From CADCSY01 sp038255685 (GTDB lineage: Bacteria > Actinomycetota > Acidimicrobiia > Acidimicrobiales > CADCSY01): DNA of 14,911 nt. The stretch covers positions 1-14,911 of the forward strand of contig JBBSLC010000071.1 in NCBI GenBank assembly GCA_038255685.1. The letters run 5' to 3'. The number at the start of each line of letters is the position of its first letter. Position 1 is the first letter of the stretch. Both the position numbers and the translations under genes were made by a program. This document shows positions 7,459 to 13,715 of this stretch, piece by piece. The notes under the pieces are model-generated. The model saw only the letters and a program-made list of their open reading frames with translations, was not told where the DNA came from and ran no database searches.

Positions 7459-8808
7459 ATGGCCCAGCAGTGGACTCCCTCGTCGTGGCAGGACCGACCG
7501 GCCGGTCAGCAGCCGTCGTGGCCCGACGACCACGCCCTCTCCCAGGTCCTGAAGGAGCTGTCGGGCTACCCCCCGCTCGTGTTCGCGGGCGAGGCCCGCA
7601 ACCTCACCGCTGCGCTCGGTGGCGTCGCCGGAGGTCGCGCCTTCCTCGTCCAGGCCGGTGACTGCGCCGAGTCCTTCGACGCCTTCTCCGCCGACGCCAT
7701 CCGGGACAAGCTCCGGGTGATCCTCCAGATGGCGGTCGTCCTCACCTACAGCTCTGGCGTCCCGGTGCTGAAGGTCGGTCGCATCGCGGGCCAGTTCGCC
7801 AAGCCCCGCTCGTCCGACACCGAGGTCGTCGGTGGGCTGACGCTCCCGTCGTTCCGCGGGCACATGGTCAACGACATCGGTCCGAGCGAGGATGCTCGGC
7901 GGCCAGACCCCACCCGGCTCCTCACCGCCTACCACCAGGCGGCCTCGACCCTGAACCTGCTCCGTGCCTTCACCAAGGGCGGCTTCGCCGACCTCTCCCG
8001 GGTCCACGCCTGGAACCAGGAGTTCGTCGCATCCTCAAGGGAGGGTCGCCGCTACGACGCCATCGCCGACGGCATCGAGCGGGCCATGCGGTTCATGGAG
8101 GCGTGCGGCATCGACCTCGAAGCCGAGGCCAAGCTGCACCAGGTCGAGTTCTGGACGAGCCACGAAGCGCTCATCCTCGGCTACGAGGAGGCGCTCACCC
8201 GTCAGGACTCCCTCACCGGTGACTGGTACGACTGCTCGGCGCACATGCTCTGGATCGGCGAGCGCACCCGCAACCTCGACGGCGCCCACGTCGAGTTCCT
8301 CGCCGGCGTCGGCAACCCGCTCGGCTGCAAGGTGGGGCCGACGGCCACGACCGACGAGGTGCTCGCGCTGTGCGAGCGCCTGAACCCGGACAAGGTCCCC
8401 GGTCGCCTCACGCTCATCTCGCGCATGGGTGCCGACAAGGTCGAGGACGCGCTCCGGCCGCTGCTGCGGGCCGTCGCCGATGCCGGTCACCCGGTGGTGT
8501 GGGCGTGCGACCCGATGCACGGCAACACCTACACCGCCCCGAGCGGGCGCAAGACCCGTCACCTCGACGCCGTGCTCGCCGAGATCAAGGGCTTCTTCGA
8601 CGCCCACGCAGCCGAGGGCACCTGGCCAGGAGGCGTCCACGTCGAGCTCACCGGCGACGACGTCACGGAGTGCCTGGGCGGGGCCGAGGAGATCCTCGAC
8701 ACCCACCTCGACCAGCGCTACGAGACGATGTGCGACCCGCGGCTCAACGGTCGCCAGAGCCTCGACCTCGCCTTCCGGGTGGCGGAGCTGCTCGCCGCCT
8801 CCCGCTGA
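7459..8808 (+). CDS. aroG: Class II DAHP synthase
   Basis: 3-deoxy-D-arabino-heptulosonate-7-phosphate synthase joins phosphoenolpyruvate and erythrose 4-phosphate, the first step of the shikimate pathway. The 449 residues fit the class II (plant/M. tuberculosis AroG) type. Metal ligands can be matched: C69 in GDCAESFD, H354 in DPMHGNT, E396 in HVELTGDD and D426 in CDPRLNG. KPRSSDTE (115-122) and the ALTRQDSLTGDWYDCSAHML block (246-264) are family signatures. ATG 7459 was chosen because GGAGGA lies 10 nt upstream (7443-7448); a longer frame adds only 12 Pro-rich residues. The N-terminus is a little shorter than in M. tuberculosis, so inhibitor binding may differ. It stands alone, with a sigma gene before and a separate promoter after it. 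Confidence 0.96.
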   Translation: MAQQWTPSSWQDRPAGQQPSWPDDHALSQVLKELSGYPPLVFAGEARNLTAALGGVAGGRAFLVQAGDCAESFDAFSADAIRDKLRVILQMAVVLTYSSGVPVLKVGRIAGQFAKPRSSDTEVVGGLTLPSFRGHMVNDIGPSEDARRPDPTRLLTAYHQAASTLNLLRAFTKGGFADLSRVHAWNQEFVASSREGRRYDAIADGIERAMRFMEACGIDLEAEAKLHQVEFWTSHEALILGYEEALTRQDSLTGDWYDCSAHMLWIGERTRNLDGAHVEFLAGVGNPLGCKVGPTATTDEVLALCERLNPDKVPGRLTLISRMGADKVEDALRPLLRAVADAGHPVVWACDPMHGNTYTAPSGRKTRHLDAVLAEIKGFFDAHAAEGTWPGGVHVELTGDDVTECLGGAEEILDTHLDQRYETMCDPRLNGRQSLDLAFRVAELLAASR

Positions 8809-8852
8809 GCCGGCGGGTTCGGCGGGGTTCGACAGGCGAATCCCTACAAACT

Positions 8853-8882
8853 TGATCGGAATAGTCGGGATTCCACTAGGGT
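8853..8882 (+). promoter_or_regulatory. Promoter of the sulfite reductase-cysH operon
   Basis: TTGATC (8853-8858) as -35 and TAGGGT (8877-8882) as -10 (TANNNT type) have an 18-bp spacer. They lie 37 bp before the sir start codon. A GAGGGAG ribosome site follows at about 8902-8908. It is one of the few AT-richer patches in the window. Confidence 0.6.
8858..8874. promoter_or_regulatory. Candidate operator between -35 and -10 of sir-cysH
   Basis: A perfect inverted repeat GGAAT-N7-ATTCC fills the promoter spacer, where a bound repressor would block RNA polymerase. A second, wider repeat, GAATCCC (8838-8844) with GGGATTC (8867-8873), overlaps it. The position before sulfate-assimilation genes suggests a sulfur- or cysteine-responsive regulator. 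No regulator gene is adjacent, and the family cannot be named from this. Confidence 0.5.
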
Positions 8883-8918
8883 TCACTCGTTCGTGCACGA
8901 CCGAGGGAGACACCCGAC

Positions 8919-10697
8919 ATGATCCAGGTCGAGATCGACCCGGCGATGACCGCCGACATCGACAAGTTCGAGGTCCAGCTCGCCCGCTACCTCAGCGGTG
9001 AGCTCGAGGAGGACGCCTTCCGCGTCTTCCGCCTCAACAACGGTGTCTACGGCCAGCGCCAGGGTGGCCACAACCAGATGGTCCGGGTGAAGGCGCCCTA
9101 CGGGACGATCACCCCCGAGCAGCTCGACATGTGCGCCCACGTGGCCGAGGAGTACTCGCGGGGCTGGGGTCACCTCACCACCCGCCAGAACGTCCAGTTC
9201 CACTTCGTCCAGCTCGAGCGCGTCCCGGCCATGCTCAGGGACCTGGCGAGCGTCGGGCTCACCTCCCGCGAGGCGTGCGGCGACACCGTCCGCAACGTCA
9301 TGGGGTGCCACCTCGCCGGTGCCTGCCCGTTCGAGGTCCTCGACATCAGTCCCTGGGCCGAGGCGACCTACCGCCACTTCCTGCGCAACCCGATCGCCCA
9401 GCGGCTCCCCCGCAAGTTCAAGATCAACTTCTCCGGCTGCGTCACCGACTGCGGCCAGGCGATGTTCAACGACGTGGGCGTCGTGGCCGTGTCGCAGCCC
9501 CGCCCCGACGGCACCGTCGAGCCCGGCTTCCGGGTGTTCATCGCCGGCGGCCTCGGCGCCAACCCGCACCCCGCTCAGGCGCTCGAGCCGTTCACCTCGC
9601 GCGAGGACCTGCTCGCGACGATCGAGTCGGTCCTGCGCGTCCAGGACCACCACGGCAACCGCGACAACAAGCTGCGGGCCAGGATGAAGTGGCTCGTCGA
9701 CACCATGGGCATCGAGGAGCTACGCGAGCGCATCTTCAAGGAGCGCAAGCTCCTCGTCGCCTCCGCCACCTGGCCGGGCGGCATCCCCGCCGTGGTCACC
9801 GAGCTCGGTGACGAGCCCGCCGGCGTCGCCACCGGCGAGCTGCCCACCCCGATCGGCCAGGGCACGAACGTCACGCTGCGCACGAGCCGAGAGGCATCGG
9901 GCCTCGAGCGCTGGGAGCACGCCAACGTCGTGCGGGGCCGGGCCAAGGGCACGGTCTCGGCCATGGCTCACGCCAAGCTCGGCGACATCACCTCCGCCCA
10001 GTTCCGGGCGCTGGCCTCGATCCAGCGGGAGCTCGGGGCTTCGGTGCGGATCACGAACCGCCAGAACCTCGCCTTCCGCGACCTGACCGAGGAGCAGCTC
10101 ACCACCCTGTACGAGCGCCTCGACCAGATCGGCATGGCCGAGCCCGGCGCCGAGCTCGTGCGTGACGTCGTCGCCTGCCCGGGCGCCGACACGTGCAACC
10201 TCGCCGTCACCCAGAGCCGTGGCCTTGCCGACGACATCGGCAGGGCCCTCGAAGAGGCCGGCCTGTCCGACGTCGGCGGCATCCGGGTCAACATCTCGGG
10301 CTGCACGAACAGCTGTGGCCAGCACCACATCGCCGACATCGGCTTCTTCGGCGCAGAGCGGCGGGCCCACGGCAAGGCTGCCCCCGGCTACCAGATGCTG
10401 CTCGGCGGGCGGGTGGGCCAGACCGAGATCGAGTTCGGGACCAAGGCCCTACGCCTGCCAGCCCGCAACGCAGCCGAGGCAACGGTGCGGGTCGTGGGTC
10501 GCTTCGTCGCCGAACGGGACCCCAGCGAGACGTTCACCACCTGGCTCGACCGATCGGGGGGTGCCGCCGCCGTCGGCGCCGACCTCAAGGACCTCGACCA
10601 CTTCCCGACGCCCGAGGACGGCCCGGAGTACTACGTCGACTTCGGCGAGACCGGCCCGTACGTGGCCGAGACCGGGGCCAGCGAGTGCGCCACCTGA
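8919..10697 (+). CDS. sir: Siroheme [4Fe-4S] sulfite reductase (NirA/Sir/CysI family)
   Basis: A 592-residue monomeric nitrite/sulfite reductase-type enzyme, predicted to reduce sulfite to sulfide in six electrons. It has two internal repeats, each a ferredoxin-like half plus a siroheme-type half. The C-terminal cluster ligands are C420-X5-C426 and C462-X3-C466 (ACPGADTC; GCTNSCGQ). Substrate-binding basic residues are in the N-terminal half: R89 (LTTRQN), R125 (TVRNV), K166 and K168 (LPRKFK). Unusually, the N-terminal half also has C130-X5-C136 and C174-X3-C178. Neighbouring cysH, one base after its stop, makes sulfite rather than nitrite the likely substrate. The electron donor is probably ferredoxin, since no CysJ-like flavoprotein is nearby. 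The ATG at 8919 follows GAGGGAG. Confidence 0.93.
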   Translation: MIQVEIDPAMTADIDKFEVQLARYLSGELEEDAFRVFRLNNGVYGQRQGGHNQMVRVKAPYGTITPEQLDMCAHVAEEYSRGWGHLTTRQNVQFHFVQLERVPAMLRDLASVGLTSREACGDTVRNVMGCHLAGACPFEVLDISPWAEATYRHFLRNPIAQRLPRKFKINFSGCVTDCGQAMFNDVGVVAVSQPRPDGTVEPGFRVFIAGGLGANPHPAQALEPFTSREDLLATIESVLRVQDHHGNRDNKLRARMKWLVDTMGIEELRERIFKERKLLVASATWPGGIPAVVTELGDEPAGVATGELPTPIGQGTNVTLRTSREASGLERWEHANVVRGRAKGTVSAMAHAKLGDITSAQFRALASIQRELGASVRITNRQNLAFRDLTEEQLTTLYERLDQIGMAEPGAELVRDVVACPGADTCNLAVTQSRGLADDIGRALEEAGLSDVGGIRVNISGCTNSCGQHHIADIGFFGAERRAHGKAAPGYQMLLGGRVGQTEIEFGTKALRLPARNAAEATVRVVGRFVAERDPSETFTTWLDRSGGAAAVGADLKDLDHFPTPEDGPEYYVDFGETGPYVAETGASECAT

Positions 10698-10698
10698 C

Positions 10699-11481
10699 AT
10701 GACCGCCGAGCTGCACCACCTGAGCACCGTCGCGCACCACCGGACCCACCCCGAGCCGGTGCGGCCTGCGTCGGCCCCCCGACCCGAGGTCGCCACGACC
10801 GGTGTCCGCATCGGCGCCCCGGTCCCCCGCTTCACCGACGACGACCTGGCGGCGCTCGACGCTCGGTACACGAACAGCCCGGCGAGCACGATCATCCGTT
10901 GGGCCGTCGACACCTTCGGGAGCCGGCTCTGCCTGACGTCGTCGATGCAGGACACCGTCCTCATCGACCTCGCCGTCAAGGCTGCCCCTGGCATCGAGGT
11001 CATCTTCCTCGACACCGGCTACCACTTCCCCGAGACGCTCGACACCGCCGAGCGCGTCCGTGCCCGCTACGACCTGAACCTCGTCGTCCCCCCGGCACCG
11101 CTCCCCCTCGACGACCAGTGGATGGACGACCCGGACGGCTGCTGCGCCGTCCGCAAGGTCGCACCGCTCGAGCGAGCGCTCGCCGGCAAGGCCGCCTGGC
11201 TGTCGGGCCTCCGCCGGGCTGAGACCGCTGCCCGGGCGAACGCCCCGGTCATCTCCCGCGACCGACGCGGCATGGTCAAGGTCAACCCGATCGCGGCGTG
11301 GTCCGACACCGACGTCGCCGGCTACGTGGCGGACCACGACCTCATCGCCAACCCGCTCCTGTCGCAGGGGTACCCCTCGATCGGCTGCTGGCCCTGCACC
11401 CGCCAGGTCGCCGAGGGCGAGGACCCACGAGCCGGTCGCTGGACCGGCTTCGCCAAGACGGAGTGCGGCTTGCACGAGTAA
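10699..11481 (+). CDS. cysH: Iron-sulfur adenylylsulfate (APS) reductase
   Basis: A 260-residue thioredoxin-dependent reductase releasing sulfite from activated sulfate. SSMQDTVLIDL (81-91) is the adenylyl-sulfate loop and FLDTGYHFPETL (103-114) a family block. C148-C149 (DGCCAVRKV) and C230-X2-C233 (GCWPC) are the [4Fe-4S] ligands found in APS-using enzymes and absent from E. coli-type PAPS reductases, so APS is the predicted substrate. C256 in ECGLHE is the catalytic cysteine. The ATG at 10699 is one base after the sir stop and in-frame codons further back lie inside sir. The first 40 residues are Pro/His/Arg-rich and probably disordered. It is co-transcribed with sir; sulfate adenylyltransferase is not in the window. 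Confidence 0.95.
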   Translation: MTAELHHLSTVAHHRTHPEPVRPASAPRPEVATTGVRIGAPVPRFTDDDLAALDARYTNSPASTIIRWAVDTFGSRLCLTSSMQDTVLIDLAVKAAPGIEVIFLDTGYHFPETLDTAERVRARYDLNLVVPPAPLPLDDQWMDDPDGCCAVRKVAPLERALAGKAAWLSGLRRAETAARANAPVISRDRRGMVKVNPIAAWSDTDVAGYVADHDLIANPLLSQGYPSIGCWPCTRQVAEGEDPRAGRWTGFAKTECGLHE

Positions 11482-11485
11482 TTTG

Positions 11486-11507
11486 GGCCTGCGATAATCC
11501 GCAGTCC
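11486..11507 (+). repeat. Hairpin 1 of tandem element (ATAATC loop)
   Basis: Starting 4 bases after the cysH stop, GGcCTGCG pairs with CGCAGtCC around the loop ATAATC (11494-11499), with one C/T mismatch. The same loop in a different stem recurs at 11557-11578. Confidence 0.55.
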
Positions 11508-11531
11508 TGCTCCCGGACGACCGGCGGAGCC
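11492..11531 (+). repeat. Direct repeat copy 1
   Basis: It consists of CGATAATCCG, six variable bases, TGCTCCCGGACGACCGG (11508-11524), then cGGAgCC. It matches copy 2 (11563-11602) at 34 of 40 positions with no gaps and an offset of 71 bp. The six variable bases are those that pair within each copy's own hairpin. Confidence 0.85.
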
Positions 11532-11540
11532 GGATCGTCC
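11515..11540 (+). terminator. Strong hairpin after cysH, possible terminator or switch arm
   Basis: GGACGA and CCGGC pair with GCCGG and TCGTCC across a GGA loop, an 11-bp stem with a single bulged A (11534). A T-rich patch (ATCTTT, 11551-11556) lies 10 bases later, too far for a standard intrinsic terminator. The 3' arm could instead pair with the second GGACGACCGG at 11586-11595. Confidence 0.45.
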
Positions 11541-11556
11541 TCCGCGTCTGATCTTT

Positions 11557-11578
11557 CGCCATCGATAATCCGATGGCG
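11557..11578 (+). repeat. Hairpin 2 of tandem element (ATAATC loop)
   Basis: Perfect 8-bp arms CGCCATCG (11557-11564) and CGATGGCG (11571-11578) flank the loop ATAATC. The loop and its closing CG/CG pairs are shared with hairpin 1, but the outer stem differs while remaining paired. Confidence 0.7.
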
Positions 11579-11602
11579 TGCTCCCGGACGACCGGTGGAT
11601 CC
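11563..11602 (+). repeat. Direct repeat copy 2
   Basis: Second copy of the repeat at 11492-11531, with the identical 17-nt block at 11579-11595. It ends 51 bp before the proposed start of the PaaX-family gene. The function is not known to me. Confidence 0.85.
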
Positions 11603-11613
11603 TTCGCTGCCTG

Positions 11614-11627
11614 GCCGGTTGACCGGC
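11614..11627. promoter_or_regulatory. Palindrome before the PaaX-family gene
   Basis: Perfect inverted repeat GCCGGT-TG-ACCGGC, 26 bp before the start codon. ACCGGT also occurs at 11591-11596. Its position suits an autoregulatory operator of the regulator that follows, but no binding motif is known to support it. Confidence 0.35.
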
Positions 11628-11639
11628 GTCGGCGGTCGC

Positions 11640-11645
11640 GGGAGG
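11640..11645 (+). promoter_or_regulatory. Ribosome binding site deciding the paaX-like start
   Basis: GGGAGG is 8 nt before GTG 11654 but only 2 nt before GTG 11648. This favours the former and argues against the ATG at 11573, which lies inside hairpin 2. Confidence 0.5.
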
Positions 11646-11653
11646 ATGTGGTC

Positions 11654-12574
11654 GTGACCGGAACGACCGTCGAGAGCGCGACCGGCGAGGTCGCCCCCGG
11701 GTCGCTGCCCCCGTCCAACGTGCCGACACGGGTCCTCGTCATGGGCATGGCCCACGCCGATGGCACCGTCCACGTCGAGGAGCTCCTCCCCGTCGCCGAG
11801 GCGTGCGGGCAGTCGGCCGAGCAGGTCCGGTCGTGCCTCCGACGCCTCGTCAGCGAGGGTCTCTTCACGAGGGCGGGAAGCGGGCGGGACGCGGTGTACG
11901 CCGCAACCGAGTCAGGCGCAGCCGAGCTCGCCGGCGGATTGCAGCGCACCCGGCTCGCCTACACCCAAGATGCTGCCGGGCGGGGTTGGGACGGCCGCTG
12001 GCGCCTCGTCGCCTTCGCCGTGCCCGAGGCGCAGCGCGCCGCTCGCGACGCCTTCAGGGACCGGTTGCTCGGGCTCGGCGGCGCCGCGATCCAGGGGGGC
12101 CTGTACGTCTCACCCCACCCGTGGGAGGAAGACGTGCGCCGGGAGGCAGCCCGACTCGGCGTCGGCGCCAACCTCACCCTGTCGAGCACCGACGACTTCG
12201 AGGTCGGCGGCACCCGCTCCGGGCGTGAGCTCGCAGCCCTCCTCTGGCCGCTCCCCGAGGTGGCAGCTCGCTACGAGGCGTTCGTGGCAGCCCACCGCCA
12301 CGTCCCCGCTGAGCTCCAGGCGCTGAAGGACCGCCACGGCAGGCTCGCCGATGCCGAGTTCCTGCCACTCGCCCTCACCATGGGGGTCGCCTACAGCCAG
12401 TGCTCGTCGCTCGACCCCCACCTCCCTCCCGAGCTGCTGCCCCGTCCGTGGCCGGGTCGGGCCGCTCGCGACGTCGTCGTGCGCAGTCGGCGGCTGGCGC
12501 TGCTCCTGCGGGCAGACGCTCGCAAGCCAGCCCTCTTCGCCCTGTTCGACGACGTCATCCGCACGATCCGCTGA
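11654..12574 (+). CDS. PaaX-family transcriptional regulator
   Basis: A 306-residue one-component repressor-like protein. An N-terminal winged helix (about 23-85) includes SAEQVRSCLRRLVSEGLFTRA (54-74), the helix-turn-helix plus wing. The central PaaX domain shows WDGRWRLVAFAVPEAQRAARDAFRDRL (112-138) followed by GGAAIQGGLYVSPHPW (142-157), matching the family pattern 'W-x-G-x-W ... R-x-x-L ... G-x-x-x-P'. The long helical C-terminus is also typical. PaaX of E. coli senses phenylacetyl-CoA, but no phenylacetate genes are here. The next gene, 49 bp on, is mycothiol-dependent formaldehyde dehydrogenase, so an aldehyde or thioester ligand is a reasonable guess. Start GTG 11654 rests on its Shine-Dalgarno. 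Confidence 0.82.
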   Translation: MTGTTVESATGEVAPGSLPPSNVPTRVLVMGMAHADGTVHVEELLPVAEACGQSAEQVRSCLRRLVSEGLFTRAGSGRDAVYAATESGAAELAGGLQRTRLAYTQDAAGRGWDGRWRLVAFAVPEAQRAARDAFRDRLLGLGGAAIQGGLYVSPHPWEEDVRREAARLGVGANLTLSSTDDFEVGGTRSGRELAALLWPLPEVAARYEAFVAAHRHVPAELQALKDRHGRLADAEFLPLALTMGVAYSQCSSLDPHLPPELLPRPWPGRAARDVVVRSRRLALLLRADARKPALFALFDDVIRTIR

Positions 12575-12575
12575 C

Positions 12576-12614
12576 ATGCGCCCTGCACCCGCCGACGCCC
12601 GGCGCTCGCGCTAG
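12576..12614 (+). CDS. Possible 12-codon leader peptide
   Basis: ATG at 12576, one base after the regulator's TGA, opens MRPAPADARRSR and stops at TAG (12612-12614), directly against the GGAAGAGGAG ribosome site of mscR. It fills the intergenic gap exactly. No Shine-Dalgarno of its own is evident, though it could be translated by re-initiation. Chance is the simplest explanation. Confidence 0.15.
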   Translation: MRPAPADARRSR

Positions 12615-12623
12615 GAAGAGGAG

Positions 12624-13715
12624 ATGGCCACCACCAACGCTCGCGGGGTGATCGCCCGGGAGAAGGGCGCACCCGTCACCGTCGAAGACATCGTCGTGCC
12701 CGACCCCCAGCCAGGGGAGGCGGTCGTGCGCATCAAGGCGTGCGGCGTCTGCCACACCGACCTCCACTACCGGGAGGGCGCCATCAACGACGAGTTCCCG
12801 TTCCTCCTCGGCCACGAGGCAGCCGGGGTGGTCGAGGCGCTCGGTGACGACGGCGGTGGTGACGTCGCCGTCGGTGACGACGTGATCCTGGCGTGGCGAG
12901 CGCCGTGCGGCACCTGCCGGTCCTGCCTCCGAGGGAAGCCCTGGTACTGCTTCGACAGCCGCAACGCCACCCAGCCGATGACGCTGGCTGACGGCACCGA
13001 GCTGTCCCCCGCACTCGGCATCGGGGCGTTCGCCGATCGCACGCTCGTTGCCACCGGCCAGTGCGTGAAGGTCGACCCGAGGGCGAGGCCAGAGGTCGCC
13101 GGGCTCGTCGGGTGCGGGATCATGGCCGGCATCGGTGCCGCCATCAACACCGGCGGCGTGACGCGTGGAGACACCGTCGCCGTGTTCGGCTGCGGCGGGG
13201 TGGGTGACGCGGCCATCGCCGGCGCCAGCCTCGCCGGCGCCCGCACGATCATCGCCGTCGACCTCGACGACCGGAAGCTCGAGTGGGCCGTGGGCTTCGG
13301 GGCCACCCACACCGTCAACGCCGGCACCGAGGACCCGGTCGAGCGCATCCGGGAGCTCACCGGCGGCTTCGGCGTCGACGTCGCCATCGAGGCGGTCGGT
13401 CGACCCGAGACGTTCCAACAGGCCTTCCTCGCCCGGGACCACGCAGGGACCGTCGTCGTGGTCGGGGTCCCCGACCCGACCATGAAGGTGGAGCTGTCGA
13501 TGATCGAGCTCTTCGGGCGAGGCGGTGCCATCAAGCCGTCGTGGTACGGCGACTGCCTCCCGACCCGAGACTTCCCCATCGTCATCGACGCGCACCTCGC
13601 CGGCAGGATCGATCTCGACCGCTTCGTCACCGAGGCGATCGGCATCGACGACGTCGAGGACGCGTTCGGCGCCATGCACCGCGGGGACGTGCTCCGCTCG
13701 GTGGTCGTGCTCTGA
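12624..13715 (+). CDS. mscR: S-(hydroxymethyl)mycothiol dehydrogenase
   Basis: A zinc, NAD-dependent alcohol dehydrogenase of 363 residues that oxidises the formaldehyde-mycothiol adduct to S-formylmycothiol and can act on nitrosomycothiol. Catalytic zinc ligands are C43 (GVCHTD), H64-E65 (GHEAAG) and C164 (GCGIMAG). Structural zinc ligands are C95, C98, C101 and C109 (PCGTCRSC...YC). The NAD fold is GCGGVG (189-194) with D213. The blocks YREGAINDEFPFLLGHEAAG and GIGAAINTGGVTRGDTVAV are close to the mycobacterial enzyme. ATG 12624 follows GGAAGAGGAG. The next gene overlaps its stop by one base (TGATG), so they are an operon. It implies that the organism makes mycothiol, a trait of Actinobacteria. 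Confidence 0.93.
   Translation: MATTNARGVIAREKGAPVTVEDIVVPDPQPGEAVVRIKACGVCHTDLHYREGAINDEFPFLLGHEAAGVVEALGDDGGGDVAVGDDVILAWRAPCGTCRSCLRGKPWYCFDSRNATQPMTLADGTELSPALGIGAFADRTLVATGQCVKVDPRARPEVAGLVGCGIMAGIGAAINTGGVTRGDTVAVFGCGGVGDAAIAGASLAGARTIIAVDLDDRKLEWAVGFGATHTVNAGTEDPVERIRELTGGFGVDVAIEAVGRPETFQQAFLARDHAGTVVVVGVPDPTMKVELSMIELFGRGGAIKPSWYGDCLPTRDFPIVIDAHLAGRIDLDRFVTEAIGIDDVEDAFGAMHRGDVLRSVVVL

Noticed and set aside
6280..8007. N-terminal extension of nadD to 773 residues
   Set aside because: It would be antisense to the sigma factor and aroG; NadD is normally about 200 residues and starts just before GGTFDPVHIGH.
8801..8817. Hairpin over the aroG stop codon (CCCGC/GCGGG) as a terminator
   Set aside because: Only 5 bp with no T run; such stems are frequent at this GC content.
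8858..8874. Assigning the sir palindrome to a named regulator such as CymR or IscR
   Set aside because: The GGAAT/ATTCC symmetry is clear, but I cannot match it with certainty to any published box without a motif search.
11486..11602. The tandem repeats as a CRISPR array, attC site or known tandem riboswitch
   Set aside because: Only two copies with a 71-bp period and internal hairpins, no cas or integrase genes, and no match to guanidine-II, glycine or other tandem riboswitch cores that I know.
11573..11653. ATG 11573 as start of the PaaX-family gene
   Set aside because: It lies inside the 3' arm of hairpin 2 with no Shine-Dalgarno, and adds an Arg-rich stretch absent from the family.
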